This document shows, piece after piece, positions 11,146-24,639 of a stretch of DNA of 64,000 nt (its first letter is position 1; each line of letters opens with the position of its first letter). The position numbers and the translations under genes were made by a program. The notes below the pieces were generated by a model. The model worked only from the letters and a program-made list of their open reading frames with translations, was not told the DNA's origin and made no database searches. Location of the stretch: assembly GCF_020283565.1 (NCBI RefSeq), contig NC_060060.1, positions 37,758,001 through 37,822,000 on the forward strand, read 5' to 3'. This stretch comes from Trifolium pratense (Eukaryota; Streptophyta; Magnoliopsida; Fabales; Fabaceae).

Positions 11146-14100
11146 ATGGCGACATCTAGTAAGTTTGATCCATCTTCCAGTAGCCCAGATAGACCACTGT
11201 ACACTGCACAGCGTGGATCCAACATAGCTGCTTCATTAGATAGGTCAGGTAGTTTTCGAGAATGCGTGGAAAATCCAATTCTGTCTTCTCTGCCCAACAT
11301 GTTGAGAAGTAGTTCTCCAGCAACACACGGGGATGTGGAGAGCTTCTTCAATTATGTGCATTTTGATCAAAAGTTGCTAGTACTAGATCAAAAGTCTAAT
11401 CGTCACATGGATTATAAGCGACATGTTAATGCTGCTCTTGGAATTTCACCTGATGAATCTCCATCTAGTTCCGCAAAAGGAAAGCTACTGCCATCCCCAG
11501 TACCAGAAGATGTAAAGCGTATGAGGGAAAATTTGTATTCAAGCACTGTGAAGGCGAGGTAATTCTTTGTAGGTTTTTTACTTGCATTTAAGATAGATTT
11601 GTGTAATTAAGGAATAACATTGCATGATTATGCATTTCAACAGGGAACGTGTGAAAATGTTCAATGAGGCCTTATCTGTATTCAATGAAGTTTTCCCAAC
11701 TGTAAATGTGAAGAAGAGATCTCGAGTTGAAGGGTTTTCCAGTGATCGTTCTAGTGTCTTGTTAAATGACCGCTCGGTCTCGGGGCCAAGCATGGGTAAG
11801 GTTGGCGTTCAAGGTCATCCTGTCACTGGTGGTTTTGAACTAGATCAGCAAAAATTGGAAGAAAGGACCAAAAATCTTGGTCCAAACAAGCGCCCTCGAA
11901 CTTCTATGGCTGATTTAAAGGTACGTGTCTGAAATTTTACCACATAATTGTTTGCTAGTGTTACCTTGACACAATTTCATTCTTTCTTTTAATTCCTTTT
12001 ATTGTTGTTTATTAAATTTTTACTGTTTTTAAGTAAATACTGCATTTATATATAGTATACTATATATACCTTGTAGTATATTTTGAAACTGAAACATTTC
12101 TTCTCCATATCTCCAACTGACACGAGAATTGGCTTTGGTTTTATTCTGTATTCTCAAAAGATACATGCTAGTAACATTTCCCTACTTGTGTTCTAGTGGA
12201 CATATATAAAACATTTTATACCTAAAAAATTATGTTATACTTGTTGTATACAATTTGCACTCTATCCTTACGTATGTAGCTGTTTCATTACCTTTATAGT
12301 TGGTTTATGCTTTTCTTGTTTCTTTTCTGAAAGTGGCGAATTGCCGAAATGTAGATTTTTTTTCTTGTTCTAATGAGGCACGGCACGGGTGTGCATCGGT
12401 GGCTTTAAACTTGTGTTATTTCTTTTATATGTTGAGTCAGCTTTCAGATTAACATGGTGTGTGCAGAACTGATAGTGTTTTTGATAAATTCCAGATGGAT
12501 GTACGTACCAATTCTCTTGTCAGACCACCTGGGACTGTTGATAGAGATAAGGAAAAGCTACGGATTGCCAATAATGGTGTAGTTCAGAGCGAAGAACGAA
12601 GCTTACCTATTGTAGGTGATGGTTGGGAAACGTCAAAAATGAAGAAGAAGAAGCGTTCATGCATCAAACTAGACGTTTCTCCAAGTACTGCATTGAATAA
12701 ACCTGTTAATGGTTTCCAGGAAACAAAACAAGGAATGCAACAACGACTTACTTCTGATTCTCGGTCGAAATTGAGTAACGATTCTAATTCTTTTAGGTAT
12801 GGAAGTATTGGGTAGATTGTTGTTGTTGTATGAATATAGTAATTAGTGATATCTTTTTATCATGTTTTTCAGTTTAATAATTTTTTGTGGATATTAAAAC
12901 ATGTTAGTAAATGGTGAAAGGATTTATTTCATAGAAAAATTATATTGTGAGGGATTTTGCTAGATTCTTTCTGATTTTTAGGATCATGGCTTTAAACTCT
13001 GATGGAAGATATCATGTAACAAGTTTTTATTTATTATTATTATTATTAATAATATTTTTATCATCAAATTCTTATTTATTGTTTTGTTTAGATTATAGAT
13101 ATAATATTTTCATGTATCTTTGTATAGGCTGGGAGTTTCTAATGGAACTGTTGCAGCTGGCAAATCAGATGGAATCTCTCAACAGACTGGGTTGGGTATA
13201 CGTACCCCTATCCAAAGAAACGGACAAGATAATAATTCCCTTGTCAGCGATAAGCGGGGTCGTTCTGTTAGTTCAGACAAGGAGAGGGTGACCTTCAGAG
13301 CTGTTAACAAGTAAGCACACAAACTGTGGCTCCCATTTTCTCCTTTATTGATTTTTCACTTTGAGGAAAAGCTATTTCCTTGGCTACATTTTTTTACATG
13401 TTGCTTTCTTGTATTCTTGTTCTATTTCCATGTGCTTTTGGAGCCTTGTGATTAGTGATCAAAATCTCTCTTCATGTTTATGATTAGAATTCTGGAGTTG
13501 ATTAAATTTCTATATTATGTTTTATGCCCAGGGCAACAGTTCGTGATGAGTTCAATTCATCTAGCCCTACCTCAAGTACTAAAATGAGTACTGCTATTCG
13601 GGCTCCACGGTCAAGTTCAGGAGTTGCCCCCAAGATGTCACCAGTTGTCCATAGAACAGCTGTTCCTAATGATTGGGAGCTTTCTCATTGCGCCACAAAG
13701 CCCCCAGCTGGTGTTAACAGTACTAACAATCGCAAACGTGCGGCATCGGCACGGTCATCTTCCCCGCCTGTTGTTCCATGGCAGAGGCCACAAAAGAGCT
13801 CTCGGACTGCGAGAAGAACAAGTTTCGTGCCTGTTGTTTCGAGTAATGATGAGGCCCCTGCCTTGGATGCTGTTTCTGATGTTGCTGGTAATGATATTGG
13901 GATAGGATTTGTGAGACGCTCAGCTGGCAGTTCTCCTCAGCAAATCAAATTAAAAGGTGAACCGTCTCCTTCAGCAGGTTTATCTGAAAGTGAAGAGTCT
14001 GGGCTGGCTGAGGTTAAACCTAAAGAAAAGGGTAGGAAACCAGAAGAGATAGATCTGAAACCTGGACAAAATGTTCCAAAGGTCTCTAACTTTGTCACTA

Positions 14101-17100
14101 GAAAGAGTAAGCTTGTTTCTGGGGAAGAACTTGGTGATGGTGTTCGGAGGCAAGGCAGGACGGGGCGCAGTTTCAATGCCACAAGGTCACTGACACCAAT
14201 GACATCTGAAAAGCTTGGAAATATAGGAACTGCGAAACAATTAAGAAGTGCAAGACTAGGGTGTGATAAGAATGAAAGGTTAAAATGCTTCTACCTCCTG
14301 TTTAATTTTTTTCGGCATATAAATTGAAGTCTTAAGGTTTTATGGAATCCTTGCAGCAAGGTGGGTCGTCCACCAACAAGGAAACTTTCTGATCGTAAGG
14401 CCTATGCTCGTCAAAAGCCTACTTCCATCAGTGCAGCAGCAGATTATTTTGGTACTAGTTAAAACTTTAGAAAAATCAAATGAACACTTATGTATGTGTA
14501 GTGTAAGTATCGTTGTTCATTCAGTTTTTGTGTTGTTGGTTTAGTTGGGTCAGAAGATGGACACGGAGAGCTATTGGCTGCTGTAAAGGGTGTTATCAAC
14601 TCTGGTATAAATCTTATTAAATACTATATATCTTTGCTTCCTAAATAATTTCCCCCTGATGGAGTAATTTAAATGATGTTATTACTGCAGCCTATTCCTT
14701 CTCCAGCCCCTTTTGGAAGCAGATGGAACCTTTCTTCAGTTTGATATCTGAGGAAGATATTACTTACTGGAAGCAGAAGGTACTAATATTTGTTTTTCCA
14801 ATGATAGTTGTCACTTTTTTTTTAAGTTTGTGACGGTAGTCATGCTGTGTATTTGACACTTAGTCAGTGTTCCATATGATATGATGGAAAACAGTACATT
14901 GCAGCGATGCTTTAGATTTTTTATATTTTGTCCATAATATCTTAATTGCCCATAAAGCAACAGATTAACTATATCATGTGCAAATAATTGTTGATGAAGA
15001 GGACATTGTCTGTGTTATTGTATGTGGATACTCGAAGGTTCTGTTTTGTCCTATTAGATCTTTTATCAGTTCTGTTGGATGCAATAAAATGTTTCTGGGG
15101 CTGCACTGCAATATGAATTGGATCAATAAAGTGATGAAACATTTATTCAGGTCCTCTATTGTTCAAGGATCCAAATCTGAATTCTGGAGATAGTTTTGAT
15201 GAGGATTACAATTAAAGTCTCAATTCCACGATTGTAGAGCCGTGGTCCCACTCCCTACTTTTTTTAAATCTTCCATACTCTGCACTCTTCTCAATTTTTT
15301 ATTCTGTAATTTTGCCTCTTGCCCCCAACTACATCTGTTAGATGTCCCTTACTACTAAACTGTCACTAGCAGAAACTGGCTGGGATTATTCTCCTTTGTT
15401 CACTCCTATTTCACCTGACATACACCTTAGTTACTATGGGTTTACTAGTATTACTACTGACTACTGAGAATTGTTGAGTGTCAATTACTATCTCCGATCC
15501 TAAACATAAGAAGAAGCTGTGTCAATAAAATTTGATGAATATGGTTTAAAATTTGGACCAGATACATTAACTTTTGTTGACCCAACTTTTTCTTATATTT
15601 AGGACCAGAGGTAGTAGAAGATAGTGCAATGGTGCCTTTTGTTTTAGTCATATATTTGATGTTAAAGATATGACTTTGCAATGGCGCCTTTTGTTTTGGA
15701 ATAATGTTGCCCATCCATTGACTGTTGTAGTAGGATATGCCATTGACACATCAGTTTCTATGTATCTGAGTATCTGAGGTCATTTGGTAACTATATTGAC
15801 TAGATGGCATAATGTTGTGCTGCATCCACGGCAAGCCAAATCTTAAAAAGCTAATGAAAATTGTAAAGTAGTGGTGGTGTTTTAAGTTTTTGGCTGTTAT
15901 TAGTTCTACCGGCAAATTTTCTTCATAATAATCATAATATGACTTGTTATTGATTATTTTAGAGGTAAATTCTTGTTATAATTATTTACTACTATTGTTT
16001 GTTATGTTCTGAACCAATATGGAACAGTGGCCATTGGATTTTATTTTGTGGTCATGTTTTCCATATCTGTTCAGTATTAGTTTGATGTGAAAACCTTCAA
16101 AAATTTTTTTATCCATGATTAAGGTATGATTAAATTGGTTTGAAAAAATGGAATTTCTGAGACAAATATATAATAGGAACCAAACTTCTTTAATACTTCA
16201 CTTGCCCTTTTAGGTAACTCTTGAATCAAGCACTCTGACGCCAACTCCAGTTCCTTCAAATATAGATGGTTGTGAAACCATTGTTAATAGATATGGATTG
16301 ATTGACTGCGAAAGAAATGTCAGGTCTGATGTTCAACGTAGTGCTGGTACTAATTCAGAAAAGTTACCACTGCCCAAGGGAAGTCATAACATGGTACCTC
16401 TCTGTCAACGGCTTATAGCTGCTTTGATATCAGAGGAAGATCGTAGTGGTGGAAATGAAGATTTCAAGTTTGATGCATATGATACTGAATCTGAGCCTGA
16501 TGGAGAATTAGAATTGAGTGATTTAGATTGCCGCTCACTAACTAATTTTCAGTTTGCTCGTCATTCTGCTTATAATGGTTATGGGGTTATTGGGATGCCG
16601 GCACATGATGAAACTGAAAGTGATATGATTGATATTCCTAATTTTGGGTTGAATCCAAGCTTTGGCAACTCGGTAAATGGTTTTCTTCATGATAAAGCAT
16701 TAATGTCTGGCTTGGCTTGTTCAGAGTTGCAATACAATAGCATGGGTATAAATGATAAGCTTCTATTGGAGCTTCAAAGTATTGGACTTGACCTAGAACC
16801 AGTGGTAAGCTTACTCGCCTAGTCCAGTGACTTTAAACTATATTGTTCTAGCTTGTTCTGTATTTTTATTATTCCAGAAATCTCTTTAATTTAACTAATG
16901 TATTACTTACAAATGTTATGACTTTTGTTTAGTATTTAGTATGTTAGAATATGATCATAACTGTTTTTTTTTTTTTTGTTAAAGCCTGAAATGGTGCAAG
17001 AAGATGATGAAGCCATATTGGAGGATATTACTAGGTTAGATGAGCTTCACCATGAACAGGTATGGATTGATGCTGAAGTCAAGTTATACTGTGCTAACTG

Positions 17101-19624
17101 TCAAAATCTTTTCCCCACTGTAACTATACTTGTTATATAACATTTCACACAGTATAATTGTTTAGATCGGTTGTAGAGCTGGAGAGATTTGATTAACAAA
17201 ATTTCTTCAATATTTAATGAAGTCGATCTTTTATCTTGTGTGATTTAGTTATTGATTTTTTATTTTCTTGTGTATCACAGGTTTCCAAGAAGAAAAACTT
17301 GCTAGATGGATTGTTGAAATCTGTGTCAGCAGCAAAAGAACTTCAGGAGAAGTAATTGCACTGCCATTTGTACCCGTTATGTGCTAATTTTAATTTGCTG
17401 TGTTTTTATTGTTCTAAATATAAACTTGTTTAACAGGGATTTTGATCAACGTGCTCTAGATCAACTTGTTGTGACAGCTTATGAGAAATACACGGTAATC
17501 TTCTTGACTTTCGATATTACTGTTTGTTTGTATAATCTGGTTGTCAGCTTTAGAACAAGTTTTTTGCATGCTAATTTAGTTTTGGCTCGAAGTTCTGGGC
17601 TGAAGATTTAGCTAGAGCTATATTACAATAGTTGCTAAAAGGTTGGGGATCTCTATATTACAATAATGGGTAGTGGATTCAGAGTGAGGACCTGGTTTGG
17701 ACTCTGTCATTGTTCAGGTATTTTTCTTTGAGTGGGGGTGGGGGGGTAGAAGAAGAGTATTGGGTTTTGATATTGAGCCTACTTTATGAAGTTTTATCAG
17801 GCTCTATTTTTATTCTGTGGGACTTGGGTTTTTTTCCCAATAAAGAGACATATCAAAGTGTAAAAGGACCATATGTTGTGCAATGTATTCATGCTACTGC
17901 TACATTAGCTGCAAGGTATTTGATATGGAAGCAACCATGACCACGGACCATAGCAGTATTGTAAAGTGTAAAATATAACCGTCAGTTATCATCATAGTGC
18001 TCCTCCTACCACATTATGAAGTATGAAATCCTACCATTTACATCCGGAATTGTTATAACTCAAAGTGTTCTTTTTCTGCTCTTTAAATTTGTATGCAACA
18101 TTTTTTGCCTATTCTTGGTTTTTGTAAGCAAAAAACCAAAGTCCATGCTTTGACCTATTATCTGCTCAAAATGATTAAAATTGACCTTAGAAAAACCGTC
18201 CAACATTCTATTTTCTATTATAGTCAATAAAAGGGTGGCCCGTGTGTGTTGACGAAGTTCCACAATTATGGTCTAGGGAGGGAGGTTGTTTCGGTTACTA
18301 AAGTCTAAACTTGAGAGAACCGGGTCACAAGCAACCTTGTATTTCTGTTGCAGTTGTAGCGAGGCTCACCCTAAAAAATGCCTTGTATTTCATAATTATT
18401 ATGTCATATTGCAGTGGCTTAATAAATGATTGACTGAATGACAGGCTTGTCGGGGTTCTAGTGCCTCGGGTGGGAAAAATTCAAGCAACAACAAAATGGT
18501 CAAGCAAGCTGCATCGGCATTTGTTAAATGGACGTTGGAACAATACCACCAATTTGAAGATACAGGCAAGAGCTGTTTCAGTGAGCCTTTATTCAAGGAT
18601 ATGTTCCTTACTGCTTCTTCCCAGCATAGTATTGTTCGGCATTCAGATGGATTGGAGGCTGATTCCAGAAAACCATATACCTCTTCCCTGTCTCTGAAAG
18701 CAACAACAGGTTCTTCATTACATTCTGGCATAAATAACTTATTTTGTTTTTATTCTATATATCTGCTGTCTCAGCTTGCTCACTTGCATACTTAGATAAC
18801 AATAATTGTACATGCTATCTTTTTTGTCTGATCTATAATCTTTTTATTTTTCCATTTGCTCCTTTCAGCAGAAGCTAGATTTTGATATTTTTGTTTCTCT
18901 TTCTGCAGCTTCCATGGGTTCACAGCAGAGCCCGTCACAATTTTGTCAGAATATGGATAATCTTGATCTCACTTCATCAGATATGCTTCCTGCTTTAAAT
19001 CATTCATCTGAACAAACCACTGGCAAGGAAGATTTGTGGTCAAACAGGGTGAAGAAGAGAGAATTGTTCCTCGATGATGTCGGGGGTACTCAAGGTAATT
19101 CAAGTGCTCCGGGCATAGGAAGTTCTTTAACAAGCAGTGCAAAAGGAAAGAGGAGCGAGAGGGACAGAGATGGAAAGGGGAATGGCAGAGAGGTACTATC
19201 CAGAAATGGAACTACGAAAGCTGGTAGGCAAGCATCATCCAGTGCGAAAGGAGAAAGAAAAGCCAAAACAAAGCCTAAGCAGAAAGCAACTCAGCATTCT
19301 GTTTCTGTAAATGGCCTCCTTGGCAAGTTGTCAGAGCAACCAAAACCGGCATTGCCTTCTGTTTCAAAACCTGTCGAAAAGCCTAGTAATAGAAATGCCA
19401 AGGAAAAGGATGAGTTTTTGGGTGGATTTGATGAGCCAATTGATTTGTCCAACCTGCAGCTGCCTGGGATGGATGTGCTCGGCGATCCTGGTGACCTTGC
19501 TGACCAAGGTCAAGATATTGGTTCATGGTTGAATATTGATGATGATGTATTACAAGATCATGATGACTTCATGGGCCTTGAAATTCCCATGGATGACCTT
19601 TCAGACTTGAATATGATGGTTTGA
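11146..19624 (+). CDS. Large nuclear-type protein of unknown function (At2g19390/At4g29790-like)
   Basis: Fourteen coding exons: 11146-11558, 11644-11920, 12495-12796, 13128-13310, 13532-14278, 14357-14451, 14545-14604, 14691-14779, 16214-16804, 16985-17059, 17281-17351, 17437-17494, 18445-18709 and 18909-19624. All introns are GT-AG and the phases close to 1313 residues. No catalytic domain is visible. The N-terminal 170 residues hold an ordered, helix-prone stretch (VESFFNYVHFDQKLLVLDQK, then VKARERVKMFNEALSVFNEV). The middle is Ser/Arg/Lys-rich, with basic clusters such as MKKKKRS that could serve nuclear import. Around residues 685-720 is a Trp/Phe-rich patch (FWKQMEPFFSLISEEDITYW). The C terminus is strongly acidic, ending in DDFMGLEIPMDDLSDLNMMV. 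It resembles the Arabidopsis pair At2g19390/At4g29790, annotated only as unknown or Ser/Arg-matrix-like. Function is not inferred here. The intron between 14780 and 16213 carries a Stowaway element. AATAAA at about 19966 may be the poly(A) signal. Confidence 0.88.
15488..15614. mobile_element. Stowaway-like MITE in an intron of the large gene
   Basis: Terminal inverted repeats CTATCTCCGATCCTAAACAT and, on the other end, TTTAGGACCAGAGGTAG are flanked by TA on both sides, the usual Tc1/mariner target duplication. The element is 127 bp and non-coding. Confidence 0.75.
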
Positions 19625-21150
19625 AGCTGCTTTCTTTGTATAGAGTTCATTATTATACCAATAACAAAGGAAACAAAGTACTCTGAAGAAATAACCAGTT
19701 ACATAGGATGGTTTTATGGCTAATTCTGTCTACAATTAGGTTATATAGATTCTTTGGTAAATTATTCTCTCCTAAGTTGTTGTCGAGTGATGTTTTCAGC
19801 TGTTCGGATTTTGCTCGTGTTCAAGTTTGTGATTTCCGCTGTAAAGATCTTTTTGTTCGAGGTAGAAGTTAGTATTCCTAGTGATTATATGTTAGAAAAC
19901 ATTATTCTGGTTGTAGCTCTTTCAAATCAGAGAACAAGGCCTTATGTACATACATTTAATTTTTATAATAAAATCAGCATTTTTGTATGCCGAAATGCCA
20001 TCGAGTTTGCTACTCTGTTGATCTCCTTCCCTCTTCTTCCTTGGGTCTTTTGGGTTTTGCATTTTGCAGATACATACCTCAATGTGATGTGGTGCAAGTG
20101 GTTTGCTGCAGTGGCTTCATCAAGGTGTTATCCACATTATTCTTAGAGGTATTCGGGGAAAATTCTGATGACTGATGTAAGTGTGGCCAACTGATTATTG
20201 CCTGTGTTTCATGATTTCATCAGATAATACGTTGTTGCCTGCTTTTGTTACTTTGGAATTTGGATGTATGAAGCAGATTCTGGGTATCTATATCATTGTT
20301 CTGGCTCTTTTCTTTCTGTTTTTTTTTTTTTTTGTAAGATTCTGGGTAGACAACACATTTGACCTGATTTTTGTAATAATTTATGCTTAGAAGAGATTCT
20401 TAGTTGAGGGAATTACAATATTTGAAGGTTGAAGGGTCATCTTATTGATGTAAGTACTTCAAAGTAAACCTTCCCAATTTTCATTGTTCTATTTAAATTC
20501 TGATATATCTGTCGTGAAAGAGACTATTATCCATGGATAATTAATAGCATGTGGCTCACATGGATTAGCTTCCTTTAGCATGACTTTGTCTCTGTAGTTG
20601 CATATTTTATGTTGTAATCAGGATTTTCCTATATATTGGGACTTGATGTGAATTTATAATTCGTTTTGTGTGCATGTGACTATTACTAGTATGTTGTTAC
20701 CTTTTTTCTTAATCAGCAAATATATTGATACACTCTTCTTTTAAGTATAAGACATACTCAAAGGTAAATTAATCTTGAATTAAACTTGAGTGTGAAGTTA
20801 TTAATCTTATTAAAGGTAAATTGAATTAAACTTGACGATCAATGAAACCTAAATAAATTTCATGTACACAATGCACAGTAAAATTGTAAATACTACTCGT
20901 ATTTTTTACATAAAAATGTAAATTGTTTTAAGAGAACTTAGATGAGATGTGATGTAATGAATCTCTTCTAGTTTAATTTAAATCTTGAGTTCAATCTCGA
21001 GTTTGGTCATACAACGACTTAAAACTCATGGAGAATCTACTGCTCATTTGAATCTCACAAGGGTTGATATGGTTTTAGAAAGAAGAAAAAACAAACTTAC
21101 TTTTTTTGCACAAAAAAAAAATTATTCTAAAATACAATTTTACTAATTAC
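19625..21150. other. 3' UTR and intergenic DNA after the large gene
   Basis: The first 350 bases are probably 3' untranslated sequence. Open frames at 19754-20175 have no family resemblance and fall in this region. The rest is AT-rich, with no supported feature. Confidence 0.4.
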
Positions 21151-21151
21151 T

Positions 21152-21420
21152 AATGTTTGGATTGATGGAATATAATGGAATGGAGCGGAGCAGAATAGAG
21201 TGGGGTGGAATGAGATTGAGCGGAATGGAATAAATCTTCTGTTTCATTGTTTGGATATTTTAAAAAGGAGAGGAACAAAATTGAAGGTAAGTGATGGTAT
21301 TAGATGGAATCAATTCCATCCTATTCCATTTCATTCCGTTATTATTTTACAAATCCAAATAATAGAACATTATTATACTCCATTCCGTTACATTTCATCG
21401 CATTCCATCGATCCAAAGCG
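21152..21420. mobile_element. Palindromic MITE with GGAATGG-rich arms
   Basis: The left arm (GTTTGGATTGATGGAATATA, then ATGGAATGGAG) is inverted on the right (CTCCATTCCGTTACATTTCA, then CGCATTCCATCGATCCAAAGC). The core is about 120 bp, the total about 268 bp, with no coding potential. Confidence 0.7.
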
Positions 21421-21424
21421 TAAA

Positions 21425-22555
21425 AGATTATAGTTCATGTAATCTGATCTTGACTTTTAAACCGTTTTGGAGTGTCACCAGTTATATTTTTCCGTCCAAC
21501 CAATAAAAGAAAACACATTCTTGGTCACAAGCCTCTTTACTGTTAGCTTTTTTTTGTATAGACTCATAATTCATGCATGGGCAGATCTTGACTATTGGAT
21601 GAACTTTGAACAACTTATATTTTATAGATTGTACCCCAATCTACATGAGTGATGGAAATCTTCATACAACAATAAATCTTGATTATTAATTAATCTGATT
21701 TAAAGTCAATGTAAATATTAATTTATTTAATTTTGTAAACCAAAAGTATCATCTGCGTGCAACTGCAGAGACTAATCCCCTCGAGGTAATTGAGATTCAT
21801 TTAAGCGGTTGATCTCTCCCAACAAATACTTCTCCATACGCACCAGCTTGGTATTTGTATAGCGGAAGTAATATGAGATATATTTTTATATGTCGAAAAC
21901 TCTCCTTAAAAAATATTTATTTTCATATGGATAATAATTTATTTTTTTGACGTAAATGGATAATACTCTTATTCTTTTATTTTTATTCATGCATGGCTTT
22001 TTTTTTGGTACAATTTCATGCATGGATAATACTCTTATTCTTTTTTTTTTATAGCTCTATATATAAAGCTCAATTGTAATGCAAAATATATTTCTTTCTT
22101 TTTTATAATAATACAAAATATATTTCTAAATCATATATATAAATATACAAAATATATTTTTGGATATTGTCAAAAAAAAAAATTGGATCATATATCTAAA
22201 TTAAAAGCAAATCCTAAAACATTGTAAACAAAAATAGAAATTTTAAATTCTAAAAATATCTTGTTTTAAATATAAATAAAAAATATATTTAAATTTAAAA
22301 TGATATTTGAGCATATTATACTCCAAGTCTCCAACAAATATAAATCGTCTAATTTGTATTGTGATTTATTAGAATCCCTAAACTTCCTAATTATGCAAAT
22401 CTCCTTATTAGAGATAATTAATTTGTAGTATTAAAAGAGGAAGAAGAAAAAGGTATTGGGTACCAAGCGTTTATGTTTTTGTTTTTCAGCCCATTCAGTT
22501 AAGAAATATGCTGTCATGTGTCCTATATGTTAGTTAGTTTATTTTTTTTTAAAAT
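21425..22555. other. Intergenic AT-rich DNA
   Basis: No gene is visible. Two short direct copies of a CATGCATGG...GATAATACTCTTATTCTTTT motif lie near 21955-22045, suggesting a small local duplication. Confidence 0.4.
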
Positions 22556-22574
22556 ATATATATATATATATATG

Positions 22575-24396
22575 GGGGCTGCTAACTTAGACCCAGTTGG
22601 GTCTAAATTAGCAAAGTGCACCTTTTCAGTTGGACCAAAATACCCATTCTTTTTAATTAATTAACCAAATTACCATCAATGGACGCGGATACAGTGTCGC
22701 GCGCGTACCGCAGGACCATGGTTACAGGCCGTTGATTTCCATCAGACAGCCAAGATCTGATCTCATCAAGACTGTCTGATCAATCACACAGCCCAGATCA
22801 TCCGAATCCATCAGATTCCAGCGCGTGCACCACACTGGATTACACCCTGGAGAGAGAAGAATCTACTTTTTAAAAGCAGGACACGTGTCGCTGTCTGATT
22901 GGCTGGGCGTGATTTTTTTCCATTTAATACTTTGAACTCAATTATTTCGTTGTAAATTAATTTTTTATTTTTTATTTTTATACCAAAATTCATAATTTTT
23001 TTTTCTCTACAAATAGAGACTTGGTTCGTTTGATTTGGACACAGAAAAAAAAACCCAATTTTTCACTACCTTAATCTCATTTTTCACTACCTTACATCAA
23101 CTCACTGAAACCATTCTACCAGGAAAATGGTTTCAGATTACAACTCTCTGAAACCATTGTACCAGATAAATGGTTTCAGAAGCAAACACAATTAATAAAT
23201 TACTCACTGAAATCATTCTACCAGTAAAATGGTTTCAGAATACAACTATGTGCAACCATTCTACAAGCTAAATGGTTTCAGAAGCAAATAACTAATAATC
23301 AACTTACTGAAACCATTCTACCAGCAAAATGGTTTCAGATTACAACTCTCTGAAACCATTGTACCAGATAAATGGTTTCAGAAGCAAACACAATTAATAA
23401 ATTACTCACTGAAACCATTCTACCAGTAAAATGGTTTCAGAATACAACTATGTGCAACCATTCTACAAGCTAAATGGTTTCAGAAGCAAATAACTAATAA
23501 TCAACTTACTGAAACCATTCTACCAGCAAAATGGTTTCAGATTACAACTCTCTGAAACCATTGTACCAGATAAATGGTTTCAGAAGCAAACACAATTAAT
23601 AAATTACTCATTGAAACCATTCTACCAGTAAAATGGTTTCAGAATACAACTATGTGCAACGATTCTACCAGTAAAATGGTTTCAGAAGCAAACATTAGTT
23701 TTTAATTACCGTTTTATCTCATTTAATTAACTAAAAATAGTTTCAGGTCTCCAAAAATTTCATAAAATATACCAAAAGTTCCAGAATATTATCTACTATT
23801 TTCTTGGTATAATGGTTTCAGTGAGTTGGTTGAGTGGTGCGTGTTAAATTACAACACACAAGTAACGTATTTAGTAGACAAAAAATGAGATTAAGGTAGT
23901 GAAAAATTGCATTTTTTTTTCGGTGTCCAAATCAAACGAACCAAGTCTCTATTTGTAGGCAAAAAAAAATTATGAATTTTGGTATAAAAATAAAAAAATA
24001 AAAAATTAATTTACAACGAAATAATTGAGTTCAAAGTATTAAATGAACAAAAATCACGTCCAGCCAACCATTGTGTGACACGTGTCCTACTTTTAAAAAG
24101 CAAATTTTTCTCTCTCCAGGGTGTAATCCAGTGTGGCGCACGCGCTGGAATCTGATGGATCAGGATGATCTGGGCTGTCGGATTGATCAGACAGTCTTGA
24201 TGAGATCAGATCTTGGCTGTCTGATGGGAATCAACGGTCTGTAACCATGGTCCTTCGGTACGCGCGCGACACTGGATCCGCGTCTATTAATGGGTATTTT
24301 GGTTAATTAGTTAAAAAGAATGGGTATTTTGGTCCAATTAAAAAGGTGCACCTTGCTAACTTAGACCTAACTAGGGTCTAAGTTAGAAAACCCCTA
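22575..24396. mobile_element. Foldback transposon with ~550-bp inverted arms and a hairpin-array core
   Basis: The left arm starts GGGGGCTGCTAACTTAGACC and runs to about 23104. The right arm is its inverted copy, from about 23806 to 24396, ending GTTAGAAAACCCCT. Matching landmarks occur in mirrored order: GGTCTAAATTAGCAAAGTGC, GGACCAAAATACCCATTCTT, CGCGCGTACCG, CCATGGTTACAG, TCAGACAGCCAAGATCTGAT, CCCTGGAGAGAGA, GAGACTTGGTTCGTTTG and CACTACCTTAATCTCATTTT. Both ends sit in TATATATATA tracts, so a 9-10 bp AT duplication typical of Mutator-like elements is possible but cannot be proven. The arms are GC-rich against their surroundings. No transposase frame exists, so it would depend on a partner in trans. 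Confidence 0.9.
23105..23690. repeat. Array of twelve imperfect hairpins in a 202-bp higher-order repeat
   Basis: Each unit reads CTGAAACCATT - CTACCAGNAA - AATGGTTTCAG: an 11-bp inverted stem around about 10 nt. Twelve follow each other with spacers of 9-26 nt. Four successive units with distinct spacers (ATTACAACTCT, AAGCAAACACAATTAATAAA, AATACAACTATG, AAGCAAATAACTAATAATCA) form a block that begins at 23105, 23307 and 23509, giving a 202-bp period three times. In the fourth hairpin of each block the left stem carries a shared change (GCAACCATT or GCAACGATT). Confidence 0.93.
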
Positions 24397-24639
24397 TATA
24401 TATATATATATATATATACACACTACCGTAAGCAATTTTGGTGTCATGTAATCAAAGTTTAATAGATACCAACGTATTAATAATGAAATAAGACTACTGG
24501 TGCTCATCAATAATACTACAAACTCTAGTGTCTAAATACCGACAAATATACTTTATTGTATATATAATATATTTTAATTAATGATATGTTATGAGTTATT
24601 TTTTGTAAAAAATAACTAAATTTTACTATTCTAGATTCA

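Noticed and set aside
19754..20175. Overlapping open frames of 130 and 62 codons after the large gene
   Set aside because: They lie in the 3' untranslated and downstream region, overlap in different frames and show no family motif.
23105..23690. CRISPR-like regular repeat array
   Set aside because: The units are short inverted stems with spacers that themselves repeat every 202 bp, in a plant nuclear transposon. Spacers are not unique and no cas-type gene is near.
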